Assembly (NCBI GenBank): GCA_031286245.1
Contig: JAITUO010000198.1
Span: 1 to 10,872, forward strand
DNA length: 10,872 nucleotides
From: Coriobacteriales bacterium
GTDB taxonomy: Bacteria; Actinomycetota; Coriobacteriia; Coriobacteriales; UBA8131
Direction: 5' to 3'
Positions within the stretch are counted from its first letter, which is position 1. Each line of letters opens with the position of its first letter. Of this stretch, positions 1-6,497 are shown in pieces. The notes beneath the pieces are model-generated. The model did no database searches, was not told where the DNA came from, and was given only the letters and a program-made list of their open reading frames with translations. Both the position numbers and the translations under genes were made by a program.

Positions 1-39
1 TTGTATAAAAAGCGACCTCCCACCTCATGGAATATCGTA

Positions 40-56
40 CAAAAAGGCCCTTTTTG
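40..56. repeat. 17-bp palindrome, possible weak bidirectional terminator
   Basis: The sequence reads CAAAAAG, GCC, CTTTTTG, which gives a 7-bp stem with a 3-base loop. The A and T runs lie inside the stem, so either strand would end in a U run. It could terminate transcription entering from an upstream gene outside the window. The stem is AT-rich and weak, so this is a guess. Confidence 0.25.
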
Positions 57-251
57 CGGCAAAATTTCACATGCTTGTAACTGGACGTAGATTAGTACGT
101 TGTTTTAACAGAACCGAACCAAGTAAACCAGGGTATGAACGGCACCACTGACAAAACGTAAAACACTGGTGATCGACAATACAAATACTTCGGTTGTGTT
201 ATTGTGTTAGCTCTGTTGCATGAATATCCATAGTTTATCTATGTACTAAGA

Positions 252-257
252 AGGGAG
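252..257 (+). promoter_or_regulatory. Ribosome binding site of acpP
   Basis: AGGGAG lies five bases before the ATG at 263. It supports that start, which also gives the usual length for an acyl carrier protein. Confidence 0.75.
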
Positions 258-262
258 CCAGA

Positions 263-502
263 ATGGCAAGCAGCTTGGAGATTATTCGTCAGAGATTGGC
301 TGAGCAGATGGGCATTGACATTGAGATGATCCAGGCTGAGACAGATATTGCCGATGACCTTGGCGCCGACTCCCTGGATGCTGTTGAATTAATCATAGCC
401 TTGGAAGATGAGTTCCATCTGACTATCGACGTGGTTGACAGCGAACAGTTAAAAACAGTCGGTGATGTGGCACAGTTAGTCGACCGACTGAATGCTGGTT
501 GA
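263..502 (+). CDS. acpP: Acyl carrier protein
   Basis: A 79-residue acidic protein of standard length for AcpP of type II fatty acid synthesis. In the cytoplasm it carries growing acyl chains on a 4'-phosphopantetheine arm between the Fab enzymes and to phospholipid acyltransferases. The attachment site is visible as D36-S37-L38 in the motif LGADSLDAVEL, which opens helix II, the surface recognised by partner enzymes. A second acidic patch (ALEDEF, residues 46-51) follows, as in the family. The gene stands alone on its strand, with the uvrB end converging on it, and no fab genes are nearby. An ACP serving another pathway cannot be ruled out, but the sequence is typical of the housekeeping form. 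The ACP assignment itself is very secure. Confidence 0.95.
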   Translation: MASSLEIIRQRLAEQMGIDIEMIQAETDIADDLGADSLDAVELIIALEDEFHLTIDVVDSEQLKTVGDVAQLVDRLNAG

Positions 503-519
503 TAACATGCAATAATCCC

Positions 520-600
520 GGCTGATTCATCCAGCCAACCAAAGCAAGTCCGGCTGATTCATCCAGCCAACCAAAGCAAGTCCAGCTGATTCATCCAGCC
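520..600. repeat. 32-bp tandem direct repeat, about 2.5 copies
   Basis: Copies start at 520, 552 and 584. The first two are complete and identical over 32 bp. The third stops after 17 bp and has A in place of the first G. Each copy opens with ggctgattcatccagcc, which can fold as GGCTG, a 7-base loop and CAGCC; the outer pair is lost in copy 3. The array fills the gap between the convergent acpP and uvrB stops, so either strand would form hairpins downstream of a gene. There is no U run, so it is not a textbook terminator, but it may slow polymerase or protect mRNA 3' ends. Copy number could vary between strains. Confidence 0.85.
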
Positions 601-611
601 AGCCTATTCTA

Positions 612-2879
612 TTAACGTTTAGTCGTCCGTTTGCGGCGTCTAGCCGGCCCACTCGCTGAACGACGAGAGCTTTTGCGTAACGCTTCCAGCACGTCCTTCT
701 CCTCAGCCCCTTCAATCCGAGCTCGAAGATGCACGATCTGATCGCGCAAGAAGGCGGCATTCTCAAAATCCATGCCCTGGGCGGCAGCCGCCATTTCATC
801 TTCCAGTGAGCTGATGATACGCAATACCTCGGAGCGTTCCAAGCCGCCTAACTCGTCCGCCAGAGTATCAAAACTGGTGTCATCGGCTGCTGTCGCGGTC
901 TCTATGTATTGCATGATATCGTTGATGGCCTTGCGGATAGTCTGCGGCTCAATGCCATGCTCCTCGTTGAATGCCTGCTGAAGCTCGCGGCGACGTTGGG
1001 TTTCGTCGATTGCCGCACGCATTGAAGCGGTGACCACATCGGCATACATGATGACCTGTCCAGAGACATTACGGGCTGCTCGACCGATCGTTTGGATCAG
1101 TGAACGGTGGTTACGTAAGAAGCCTTCTTTGTCGGCATCAAGAATGGCGACCAGTGAGACCTCTGGCAGATCGAGACCTTCGCGCAAGAGGTTGATACCG
1201 ACCAAGACATCAAACTTGCCGGTCCGTAAATCACGCAGAATCTCTACGCGCTGTAGTGTTGCGATGTCAGAGTGCATATAGCGGGCATTGATGCCTTGGT
1301 CGAGCAGGTGCTCGGACAGGTCTTCTGCCATCTTCTTGGTTAGGGTGGTGATCAGAACACGCTGGCTGCGCTCAGTTCGTAAGCGGGCTTCTTCGATAAT
1401 ATCGTCGATCTGCCCCTGAGTAGGCCTGACGATGACCTCCGGATCAAGCAACCCAGTCGGACGGATGATCTGCTCTACACGAGCCTGGCTAATACGCATC
1501 TCATAATCGCCGGGTGTAGCCGAAACATAAACGAACTGTGGGATGCGCTGTTCGAACTCGTCATATCTGAGTGGTCGATTGTCCAAGGCACTCGGCAACC
1601 GGAACCCGTAATCGACTAACGTGACTTTCCGTGAGCGATCACCTTCGTGCATACCGCGGATCTGAGGCACTGTGACATGGCTTTCATCGATGATACACAA
1701 GAAGTCTTTGGGGAAATAATCGATCAACGTGAATGGTGGCTCACCAGCAGCCCGACCATCCAAGTGACGCGAGTAGTTCTCGATGCCACTGGTAAATCCC
1801 AAGTTACCGAGCATCTCCAGGTCGAAATAGGTACGCATCTCCAGACGTTGGGCTTCCAATAGTTTACCGGCAGCCTTCAACTCGACTAAACGATCAGTCA
1901 ACTCTTGCTGGATAGTGTCAAGGGCACGCTCGATCTTTGGACGCTCAGTCACATAGTGTGATGCCGGCCAGACTGGTATGTAGTTAAACTCCTGTATTAC
2001 CTCTCCTGTCAACATGCTGACCTCGGCTATCCGTTCGACTTCATCACCGAATAGTTCAACGCGCAAAGGAAGGTCAGCATATGGCGGAAAAATGTCAACT
2101 GCGTCACCCCGGACCCGGAAAGTCCCTCTCAGCAGCTCGAAGTCATTGCGATCGTATTGGATCTCGACCAAAGCGCGAATCAGGTCATCACGGTCAGTCG
2201 GACGGCTGCGATCTAAAAAAACTGCCATACCGGCATAATCAGCCGGCGAACCAATCCCGTAGATACAGCTGACTGAAGCCACAACCACAACATCGCGACG
2301 TGAGAGTAAAGCTGCAGTCGCAGCATGGCGCAGTTTCTCTACCTCCTCGTTAATCGAGGCATCCTTTTCGATAAAGGTGTCTGACGCCGGTACATAGGCT
2401 TCGGGCTGGTAATAGTCATAGTAGGACACGAAATACACAACAGCGTTGTTCGGGAAAAACTCCTTCAGCTCAGAGGCCAATTGAGCAGCCAGGGTCTTGT
2501 TCGGTGCCATCACCAGGGTTGGTTTTTGAACCTGCTCGATGACCTTGGCCATGGTATAAGTCTTACCGGAGCCAGTTACACCAAGCAGGGTTTGGTAGCG
2601 CAGATCCTTGTTAATACCGTCGGCCAATGCAGCGATTGCCTGAGGTTGGTCCCCGGCCGGTTCAAAGGGAGCAATGACTTTGAACGCACTGCCCGACTGC
2701 CAGAATTCTCTCGGCAAAACTGTATCTGGGGAGACAAGCAGGCTGCTGCTGCCAGGCGCCTGGTTTTCTCCCGACAATTGACTGCTACTGGCTAACAGAT
2801 TGCTGCCAGGCGCTAGATTTTCTCCCGGTAGCATTAGTTTTCTATACTGCGGCAAGTTAGGACTGCTGTCATCAGACAT
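612..2879 (-). CDS. uvrB: Excinuclease ABC subunit B (UvrB)
   Basis: DNA damage-verifying helicase of nucleotide excision repair. It is loaded by UvrA and then recruits UvrC to cut. The 755-residue product shows the Walker A GVTGSGKT (100-107), the YDYYQPEAYVP beta-hairpin that probes the strand (154-164), the Walker B IIDESH (396-401), YVSATPG (451-457), the helicase motif QTIGRAARN (596-604) and a C-terminal UVR helix pair (about 685-718) that binds UvrC. The tail is very basic (RRRKRTTKR). I chose ATG at 2879 because it overlaps the coaE stop by 8 bp and has an AGG eight bases upstream. An in-frame start at 3026 would overlap coaE by 155 bp. Family homology begins only near F66, so there is an unusual N-terminal extension with a duplicated 18-residue unit. 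A later start at the ATG encoding M16 is possible. Confidence 0.95.
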   Translation of the reverse strand: MSDDSSPNLPQYRKLMLPGENLAPGSNLLASSSQLSGENQAPGSSSLLVSPDTVLPREFWQSGSAFKVIAPFEPAGDQPQAIAALADGINKDLRYQTLLGVTGSGKTYTMAKVIEQVQKPTLVMAPNKTLAAQLASELKEFFPNNAVVYFVSYYDYYQPEAYVPASDTFIEKDASINEEVEKLRHAATAALLSRRDVVVVASVSCIYGIGSPADYAGMAVFLDRSRPTDRDDLIRALVEIQYDRNDFELLRGTFRVRGDAVDIFPPYADLPLRVELFGDEVERIAEVSMLTGEVIQEFNYIPVWPASHYVTERPKIERALDTIQQELTDRLVELKAAGKLLEAQRLEMRTYFDLEMLGNLGFTSGIENYSRHLDGRAAGEPPFTLIDYFPKDFLCIIDESHVTVPQIRGMHEGDRSRKVTLVDYGFRLPSALDNRPLRYDEFEQRIPQFVYVSATPGDYEMRISQARVEQIIRPTGLLDPEVIVRPTQGQIDDIIEEARLRTERSQRVLITTLTKKMAEDLSEHLLDQGINARYMHSDIATLQRVEILRDLRTGKFDVLVGINLLREGLDLPEVSLVAILDADKEGFLRNHRSLIQTIGRAARNVSGQVIMYADVVTASMRAAIDETQRRRELQQAFNEEHGIEPQTIRKAINDIMQYIETATAADDTSFDTLADELGGLERSEVLRIISSLEDEMAAAAQGMDFENAAFLRDQIVHLRARIEGAEEKDVLEALRKSSRRSASGPARRRKRTTKR
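2747..2827. repeat. 54-bp-period duplication inside the 5' end of uvrB
   Basis: Two 27-bp blocks, 2747-2773 and 2801-2827, match at 24 of 27 positions and lie 54 bp apart, so the reading frame is kept. They encode GENQAPGS and GENLAPGS within an 18-residue period in the UvrB N-terminal extension. The first block contains the perfect 12-bp palindrome CCAGGCGCCTGG (2752-2763), which is degraded in the second. Confidence 0.8.
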
Positions 2880-3489
2880 CGAAATGACCTGCTTTCTGAT
2901 GCGCGAAATACCAATCATCGACTGCCTCGAACAGCTGCTCCAGGCTACCGGAGTTATGAAAAACGGTGTCAGCGATTGCTTCGCGTTTTGCATCGGCAGC
3001 CTGATTATTGAGACGACGCCTGGCATCCAGGCCAGTCATACCACGTTCTAAAGCCCGATCCAACCTCAATTCTTCTGGCGCACTGACAGTTACTATTTCA
3101 TCTGCCAGTGGGATCAGGGCTGATGCTTCGACCAGCATCGGAACTTGGACAACGACCAGTCTCTGCTCCATATGCTGATCTGACCTGGCTTGATTGATGT
3201 ATTCTGATAGACGTTTAGTCACTGGCGGCCAGCAGATTGCATTCAATTTGTCGGCATTCTGTTTCGAAACGAAAGCCCGTTCGGCCAACAACTTACGGTC
3301 AAGTTTTCCTTGCGTATCAACGATGTCCGACCCGAATGCTATCGTCAACTCGACAAGTACAGCTGCGGTCTCCTGTTCCTGCTTGGCAATTTGGTCGAGA
3401 TCCAGCACTATCGCACCTTTTTCAACCAGCCAGGCGGCAACAGTTGTTTTCCCAGACGCCAACCCCCCTGTCAGGAATACTACAAACAT
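2872..3489 (-). CDS. coaE: Dephospho-CoA kinase
   Basis: Phosphorylates the 3'-hydroxyl of dephospho-CoA with ATP, the last step of coenzyme A synthesis, in the cytoplasm. The 205-residue product has the usual family length. It shows the P-loop GGLASGKT (8-15), the LDLDQIAK segment (30-36) that follows the first strand and contacts substrate, VPMLVEA (116-122, family form VPLLFE), and HNSGS (178-182) near the adenine-binding end. The usual LxxIxHPxV segment reads LNAICWPPV (82-90), so the common His is Trp. The ATG at 3489 is preceded by GAGAG at about six bases; a TTG start at 3507 would place this site inside the coding region. Its stop overlaps the uvrB start (ATGTCTGA), so coupled translation is likely. 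The coaE-uvrB neighbourhood is familiar from Actinobacteria. Confidence 0.92.
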   Translation of the reverse strand: MFVVFLTGGLASGKTTVAAWLVEKGAIVLDLDQIAKQEQETAAVLVELTIAFGSDIVDTQGKLDRKLLAERAFVSKQNADKLNAICWPPVTKRLSEYINQARSDQHMEQRLVVVQVPMLVEASALIPLADEIVTVSAPEELRLDRALERGMTGLDARRRLNNQAADAKREAIADTVFHNSGSLEQLFEAVDDWYFAHQKAGHFDV

Positions 3490-3512
3490 ACGTCTCTCTT
3501 TCTGCAAACCTT

Positions 3513-3540
3513 ATTAAACCCTTCATCTGCTATGCTACAA
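3513..3540 (-). promoter_or_regulatory. Candidate promoter of coaE-uvrB
   Basis: On the minus strand TTGTAG (3540-3535) and TTTAAT (3518-3513) are 16 bases apart. The -10 box matches consensus at five of six positions and the -35 box at three. A transcript would start near 3506, leaving a short leader before the ATG at 3489. The match is modest. Confidence 0.35.
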
Positions 3541-3541
3541 T
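3533..3541 (+). promoter_or_regulatory. Candidate extended -10 promoter for tRNA-Leu
   Basis: TGCTACAAT is an extended -10 element (TGN then TACAAT, five of six to TATAAT), with no good -35 box. It would start transcription about 75 bases before the tRNA. It overlaps the -35 box proposed for coaE on the other strand, so the two promoters may compete. Confidence 0.3.
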
Positions 3542-3621
3542 ACCTCTCGTATTTTTTTGGATGGAAAGTCCGACTGCTATTGCCGAATTGCTGCATATGT
3601 CACGACCGTCTAAAAAAGTCA

Positions 3622-3705
3622 GCCCGGGTGGCGGAATGGCAGACGCGGAGGTCTCAAAAACCTTTGTCGAGAGACGTGTGAGTTCGACTCTCACCCCGGG
3701 CACCA
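3622..3705 (+). tRNA. tRNA-Leu (anticodon CAA)
   Basis: A complete 84-base class II tRNA. The acceptor stem GCCCGGG (3622-3628) pairs with CCCGGGC (3695-3701), followed by discriminator A and an encoded CCA (3703-3705). The anticodon stem GAGGT/ACCTT encloses the loop CTCAAAA, giving anticodon CAA (3655-3657), which reads the UUG leucine codon. A long variable arm (about 3665-3677, GTC-GAGA-GAC) and the T arm GTGAG-TTCGACT-CTCAC fit leucine. It lies 78 bases before the radical SAM gene on the same strand with no clear terminator between, so the two may share a transcript. Confidence 0.97.
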
Positions 3706-3783
3706 TTTATTGATAATGCATTTTGTAATTATGGCTTTGCTCTACTCCCCAACTCTTGAGATAGGACATGTGGATAAAACCTG

Positions 3784-5658
3784 ATGCCGCAAGCTGATCT
3801 GATATTGATCCACGCTCCAGCTGTCTTTGATTTCCGCGAGCGGTCTGTGATGTATGGCCCAGTCTCCGATATGGTGCCATCAACGCCAGTCTTTGAGATG
3901 TATCCTTTAGGCTTCGCGACGATTGGTGAATACCTCGAACGTCATGATGTAAGAGTCCGCATTCATAACCTGGCAGTCCGCATGTTGATTGACCCCAAGC
4001 TTAATGTGGAGCAGGACTTAGGTCGTTTTTATCCAAAAGCTTTTGGTATCGATCTGCACTGGCTGCCGCATTGTCACGGAGCTATCGAGGTGGCCAGGTT
4101 GCTCAAGCGACTGCATCCTGAGATCCCTGTGATTTTTGGCGGTTTATCTGCGACATATTATGCCCAGGAGTTGATAGAGTTCGACTGTGTAGACTATGTG
4201 TTACGTGGAGACTCGACCGAAGAACCGTTTTTAGATTTGATGCAGGTGCTAAAGGCTAGCTCTGTCACAGCCTCAATCCAAACAACCGGGTCTCCAGCTG
4301 CTGCTTTGGCCGAGATCCCGAATCTCAGTTGGAAAGACCAAGCCGGTTGTATCACTCATAACCCACTATCCTGGGTGCCTGATGACTTTGATCATGTGGC
4401 ATTGGATTACCAATACCCAATGCGTGGAGCTTTTCGAGATCGCTCCTTCAGCTCTTATCTTCCCTTCAAATCCTGGGCCAGCTACCCGATTGTTGCCAGC
4501 ATCTGCTCCCGCGGTTGTGACCGCAACTGCTATACCTGTGGGGGCTCGCACACTGCTTTCGACAAGCATTTTGGTCGTCAGCACACCGCCTGGCGCGACC
4601 CTGGTTTGTTGGTCAGAGATATTACTGAAGCCCAAAGACATATCTGGGGCCCCTTGTTTTTACTAAATGATTTATTGATGGGTGGCAGGGACTATTCTCG
4701 CCAGGTAATCGAAGGCTTGCGTGGAAAGCTAATAAACCCTATCGGTTTTGAATTCTTCGGCCCACCTCCTGGCGGCCGTGAAGCTGGCCGTGAGCTATAC
4801 CAGTTGATGAGTAGGAATTTACCAGGGTGGTCAGTTGAAATCAGTGCTGAGAGTCACGATGACACTGTCCGTACTGCCTTTGGTAAAGGCCATTACTCCA
4901 GCACAGAGCTGGAAGACACAATCACCGATGCCTTGGCAGCAGGTTGTCAGCGCTTTGATCTCTATTTCATGACCGGAATCCCCGGGCAAACTGCAAAAAG
5001 CATCCTGGCGACTGGTGAGTATGTCTTAGGTTTATACGAGCGCGTTGGCAACGACCCCCGCTTGCGTGTCTTCATAGCCCCCATGGCACCTTTCTTGGAT
5101 ATTGGTTCACGGGCTTTTGATGATGCCTTGGCAGCGCGCGTTAGCGGTTTGCCTGCCGAATACAACCTGCTGGCTACAACTCTTGCTGAACACCGTCAGC
5201 GAATGCTGATGCCGTCCTGGAAACACATCATGAACTACCGCTCACAGGCTATCGATACTGATACTTTGGTCGAAGCGACATATCAAGCAGCTTTTGACAT
5301 CAATCGAGCCAAAGCAGCAGCTGGTGTTGTTGATCAGTCTCTAGCAATCCGAACCGGCGAGAGAATACTTCGTGCTCGTGACCAAATGCGCCAACTGGAC
5401 GAACTGCTGGATGACCATGGCGGCCCTTCCTACAATCCCAGTGTTGAACAGACTGCAGCACTAAAAGCCCTCAAAGCTGAATTTGAACAGCTCTCAGAAT
5501 CAACCGTTGCTGAGAAATCCGAACTGTCCTGGGAATACCGTATCAAACCGTCACACTTACTACATGATTTCGGAGTGTTAGCTAACCAGGAGTCACGCAA
5601 CCTCAAAGCCTGGCTGCGTGGTAGCCTGGCTTCAGCTGCCTCCCCTAATTACAAGTGA
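3784..5658 (+). CDS. B12-binding domain/radical SAM protein, Ta0216-like
   Basis: A 624-residue protein with an N-terminal Rossmann-like cobalamin-binding region (about 1-155; conserved-looking segments YPLGFATIGEYLERH 40-54 and VIFGGLSATYY 116-126) and a radical SAM barrel (about 235-440). The [4Fe-4S] cluster motif is C245-x3-C249-x2-C252, with a further Cys at 241. The DxHxxG cobalamin motif is not clear: the nearest text is DLHWLPHCHG at 90-99. The remainder, to residue 624, is helical and charged. From memory of the family it resembles the Ta0216-type B12/radical SAM group of archaea and anaerobic bacteria, whose reaction is unknown, so I give no substrate. ATG 3784 is the first in frame after a stop at 3775; the ribosome binding site is weak. 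It converges on the class II aldolase gene with a 7-bp gap. Oxygen-sensitive chemistry fits an anaerobe. Confidence 0.85.
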   Translation: MPQADLILIHAPAVFDFRERSVMYGPVSDMVPSTPVFEMYPLGFATIGEYLERHDVRVRIHNLAVRMLIDPKLNVEQDLGRFYPKAFGIDLHWLPHCHGAIEVARLLKRLHPEIPVIFGGLSATYYAQELIEFDCVDYVLRGDSTEEPFLDLMQVLKASSVTASIQTTGSPAAALAEIPNLSWKDQAGCITHNPLSWVPDDFDHVALDYQYPMRGAFRDRSFSSYLPFKSWASYPIVASICSRGCDRNCYTCGGSHTAFDKHFGRQHTAWRDPGLLVRDITEAQRHIWGPLFLLNDLLMGGRDYSRQVIEGLRGKLINPIGFEFFGPPPGGREAGRELYQLMSRNLPGWSVEISAESHDDTVRTAFGKGHYSSTELEDTITDALAAGCQRFDLYFMTGIPGQTAKSILATGEYVLGLYERVGNDPRLRVFIAPMAPFLDIGSRAFDDALAARVSGLPAEYNLLATTLAEHRQRMLMPSWKHIMNYRSQAIDTDTLVEATYQAAFDINRAKAAAGVVDQSLAIRTGERILRARDQMRQLDELLDDHGGPSYNPSVEQTAALKALKAEFEQLSESTVAEKSELSWEYRIKPSHLLHDFGVLANQESRNLKAWLRGSLASAASPNYK

Positions 5659-5665
5659 CAGCACG

Positions 5666-6349
5666 CTACCCTATCAGAGTCAGCAGCGAGGCAGAGTATT
5701 CCAAACAGGAAACCAGTCGATAGGCTTTCTCCATACTATCAGCTAAAGCAAATGGGCCATGACCGCGTACCACTGCAATACTTGCACCATGCCTGACTAA
5801 TTGTGCCATTAAGCCAGCCACCTCGTCAGAAGCGATCGCCTGTCCAGGGGTCAACACTGGTATCGACTGGCCTAGCAGATGCAAGCCTTCTGCATCCTTG
5901 GGAAGAATGGACTCTTTAGTTAAAGAATGGTAGACAGTATGCAAGCCATGGCTATGGACTATCGCTGCCTCTGTGAATGGCAGGCTCAAAGATGCCAGAC
6001 GCTCTGCTAAAGCATGGTACATGGCACGATGTACCTTCAACTCGATGGAGGCAGCAGTATCACTGTTCGATGGCAGCCAACCGACCGAGACAACACTGTT
6101 CGTCGAGAGATGTCCCAGGCGGGTGCCTGTTCCAGTTATCCAGATAGTTTTTCCATCACTGACCGAGAGATTGCCGCCATGGCTGGTAACCGCTCCACTG
6201 TTGAACAAGTCACGGCCGATTTCGAAGAAATCCCGATATCGCCCAACACTCTCTGCAGCTCCCGAAGCTGCATCAGTAACTGTTTCTGCAGCACTGCTGA
6301 GGCCGTCAAGAATGTCTTTCGTGAACTTGTCAAAATCGAATTCCGCCAT
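5666..6349 (-). CDS. Class II aldolase/adducin family protein
   Basis: A 227-residue member of the family that includes L-fuculose-phosphate aldolase (FucA), ribulose-phosphate epimerase AraD and methylthioribulose-phosphate dehydratase MtnB. These are metal-dependent enzymes acting on small sugar phosphates through an enediolate. Visible motifs are the phosphate-binding SHGGNLSV (56-63), E103 in the position of the catalytic Glu, the metal ligands H132 and H134 (VHSHG) and the third ligand H197 (RGHGPF). All key residues are present, so an active enzyme is likely, but the sugar cannot be told. Residues 1-40 form an extra, probably amphipathic N-terminal helix with small residues, outside the usual domain. 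The ATG at 6349 follows a strong GGAGG at about seven bases. The gene is divergent from the synthetase-like gene and convergent with the radical SAM gene. Confidence 0.85.
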   Translation of the reverse strand: MAEFDFDKFTKDILDGLSSAAETVTDAASGAAESVGRYRDFFEIGRDLFNSGAVTSHGGNLSVSDGKTIWITGTGTRLGHLSTNSVVSVGWLPSNSDTAASIELKVHRAMYHALAERLASLSLPFTEAAIVHSHGLHTVYHSLTKESILPKDAEGLHLLGQSIPVLTPGQAIASDEVAGLMAQLVRHGASIAVVRGHGPFALADSMEKAYRLVSCLEYSASLLTLIG

Positions 6350-6404
6350 ATTGCTCCTCCAAAGGTTAATGATAATCGGCTCGAATACAGTATCCGTGTG
6401 TCAT

Positions 6405-6435
6405 ATTATAGAGCCAGAACTCAACTTGCTGTCTA
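6405..6435 (-). promoter_or_regulatory. Candidate promoter of the class II aldolase gene
   Basis: On the minus strand there is a perfect TATAAT (6410-6405) with TAGACA (6435-6430), five of six to the -35 consensus. The spacer is 19 bases, longer than ideal. A start near 6398 would give a leader of about 50 bases. No equally good promoter is visible for the plus-strand gene in the same 148-bp divergent gap, and I see no T-box leader motif before that synthetase-like gene. Confidence 0.45.
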
Positions 6436-6497
6436 CTGAAGATTCAGGCATATGTAATAATCATTGCGTTTGTTTATTCATGCTGGAAGAGAGTGAT

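Larger units (their letters stand above)
1..262. other. Leader and intergenic region before acpP, no gene seen
   Basis: No open frame with a credible start or family match lies here, and I find no tRNA or riboswitch signature. Visible structure is limited to a palindrome at 40-56, a weak imperfect hairpin at about 178-210 (arms ACAATA and TATTGT), and a small one just before the ribosome binding site (CATAG at 229-233 pairs with CTATG at 239-243). The acpP promoter presumably lies here, but I could not find a convincing pair of -35 and -10 boxes. Confidence 0.5.

Noticed and set aside
520..600. CRISPR-like array
   Set aside because: Repeat units directly abut with no unique spacers, and there are no cas genes.
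527..799. A 90-codon minus-strand frame through the 32-bp repeats
   Set aside because: It overlaps the 3' end of uvrB in another frame, and its C-terminal repeat is only the translated DNA repeat. It has no family resemblance.
2880..3026. UvrB starting at 3026, 49 residues longer
   Set aside because: It would overlap coaE by 155 bp in another frame. The start at 2879 gives the short coupled overlap typical of operons.
3237..3713. A plus-strand frame of 158 codons spanning coaE, the gap and tRNA-Leu
   Set aside because: It is antisense to coaE and runs through a well-formed tRNA gene, so it is a chance frame.
5973..6497. An open frame of 175 codons upstream of and in frame with the synthetase-like gene
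   Set aside because: It runs antisense through the class II aldolase gene, which has clear motifs and a strong ribosome binding site. The extra residues resemble no synthetase domain, and a good ribosome binding site precedes ATG 6498.
6350..6497. T-box leader before the synthetase-like gene
   Set aside because: The gap is only 148 bp, with no T-box consensus and no antiterminator or terminator pair visible.
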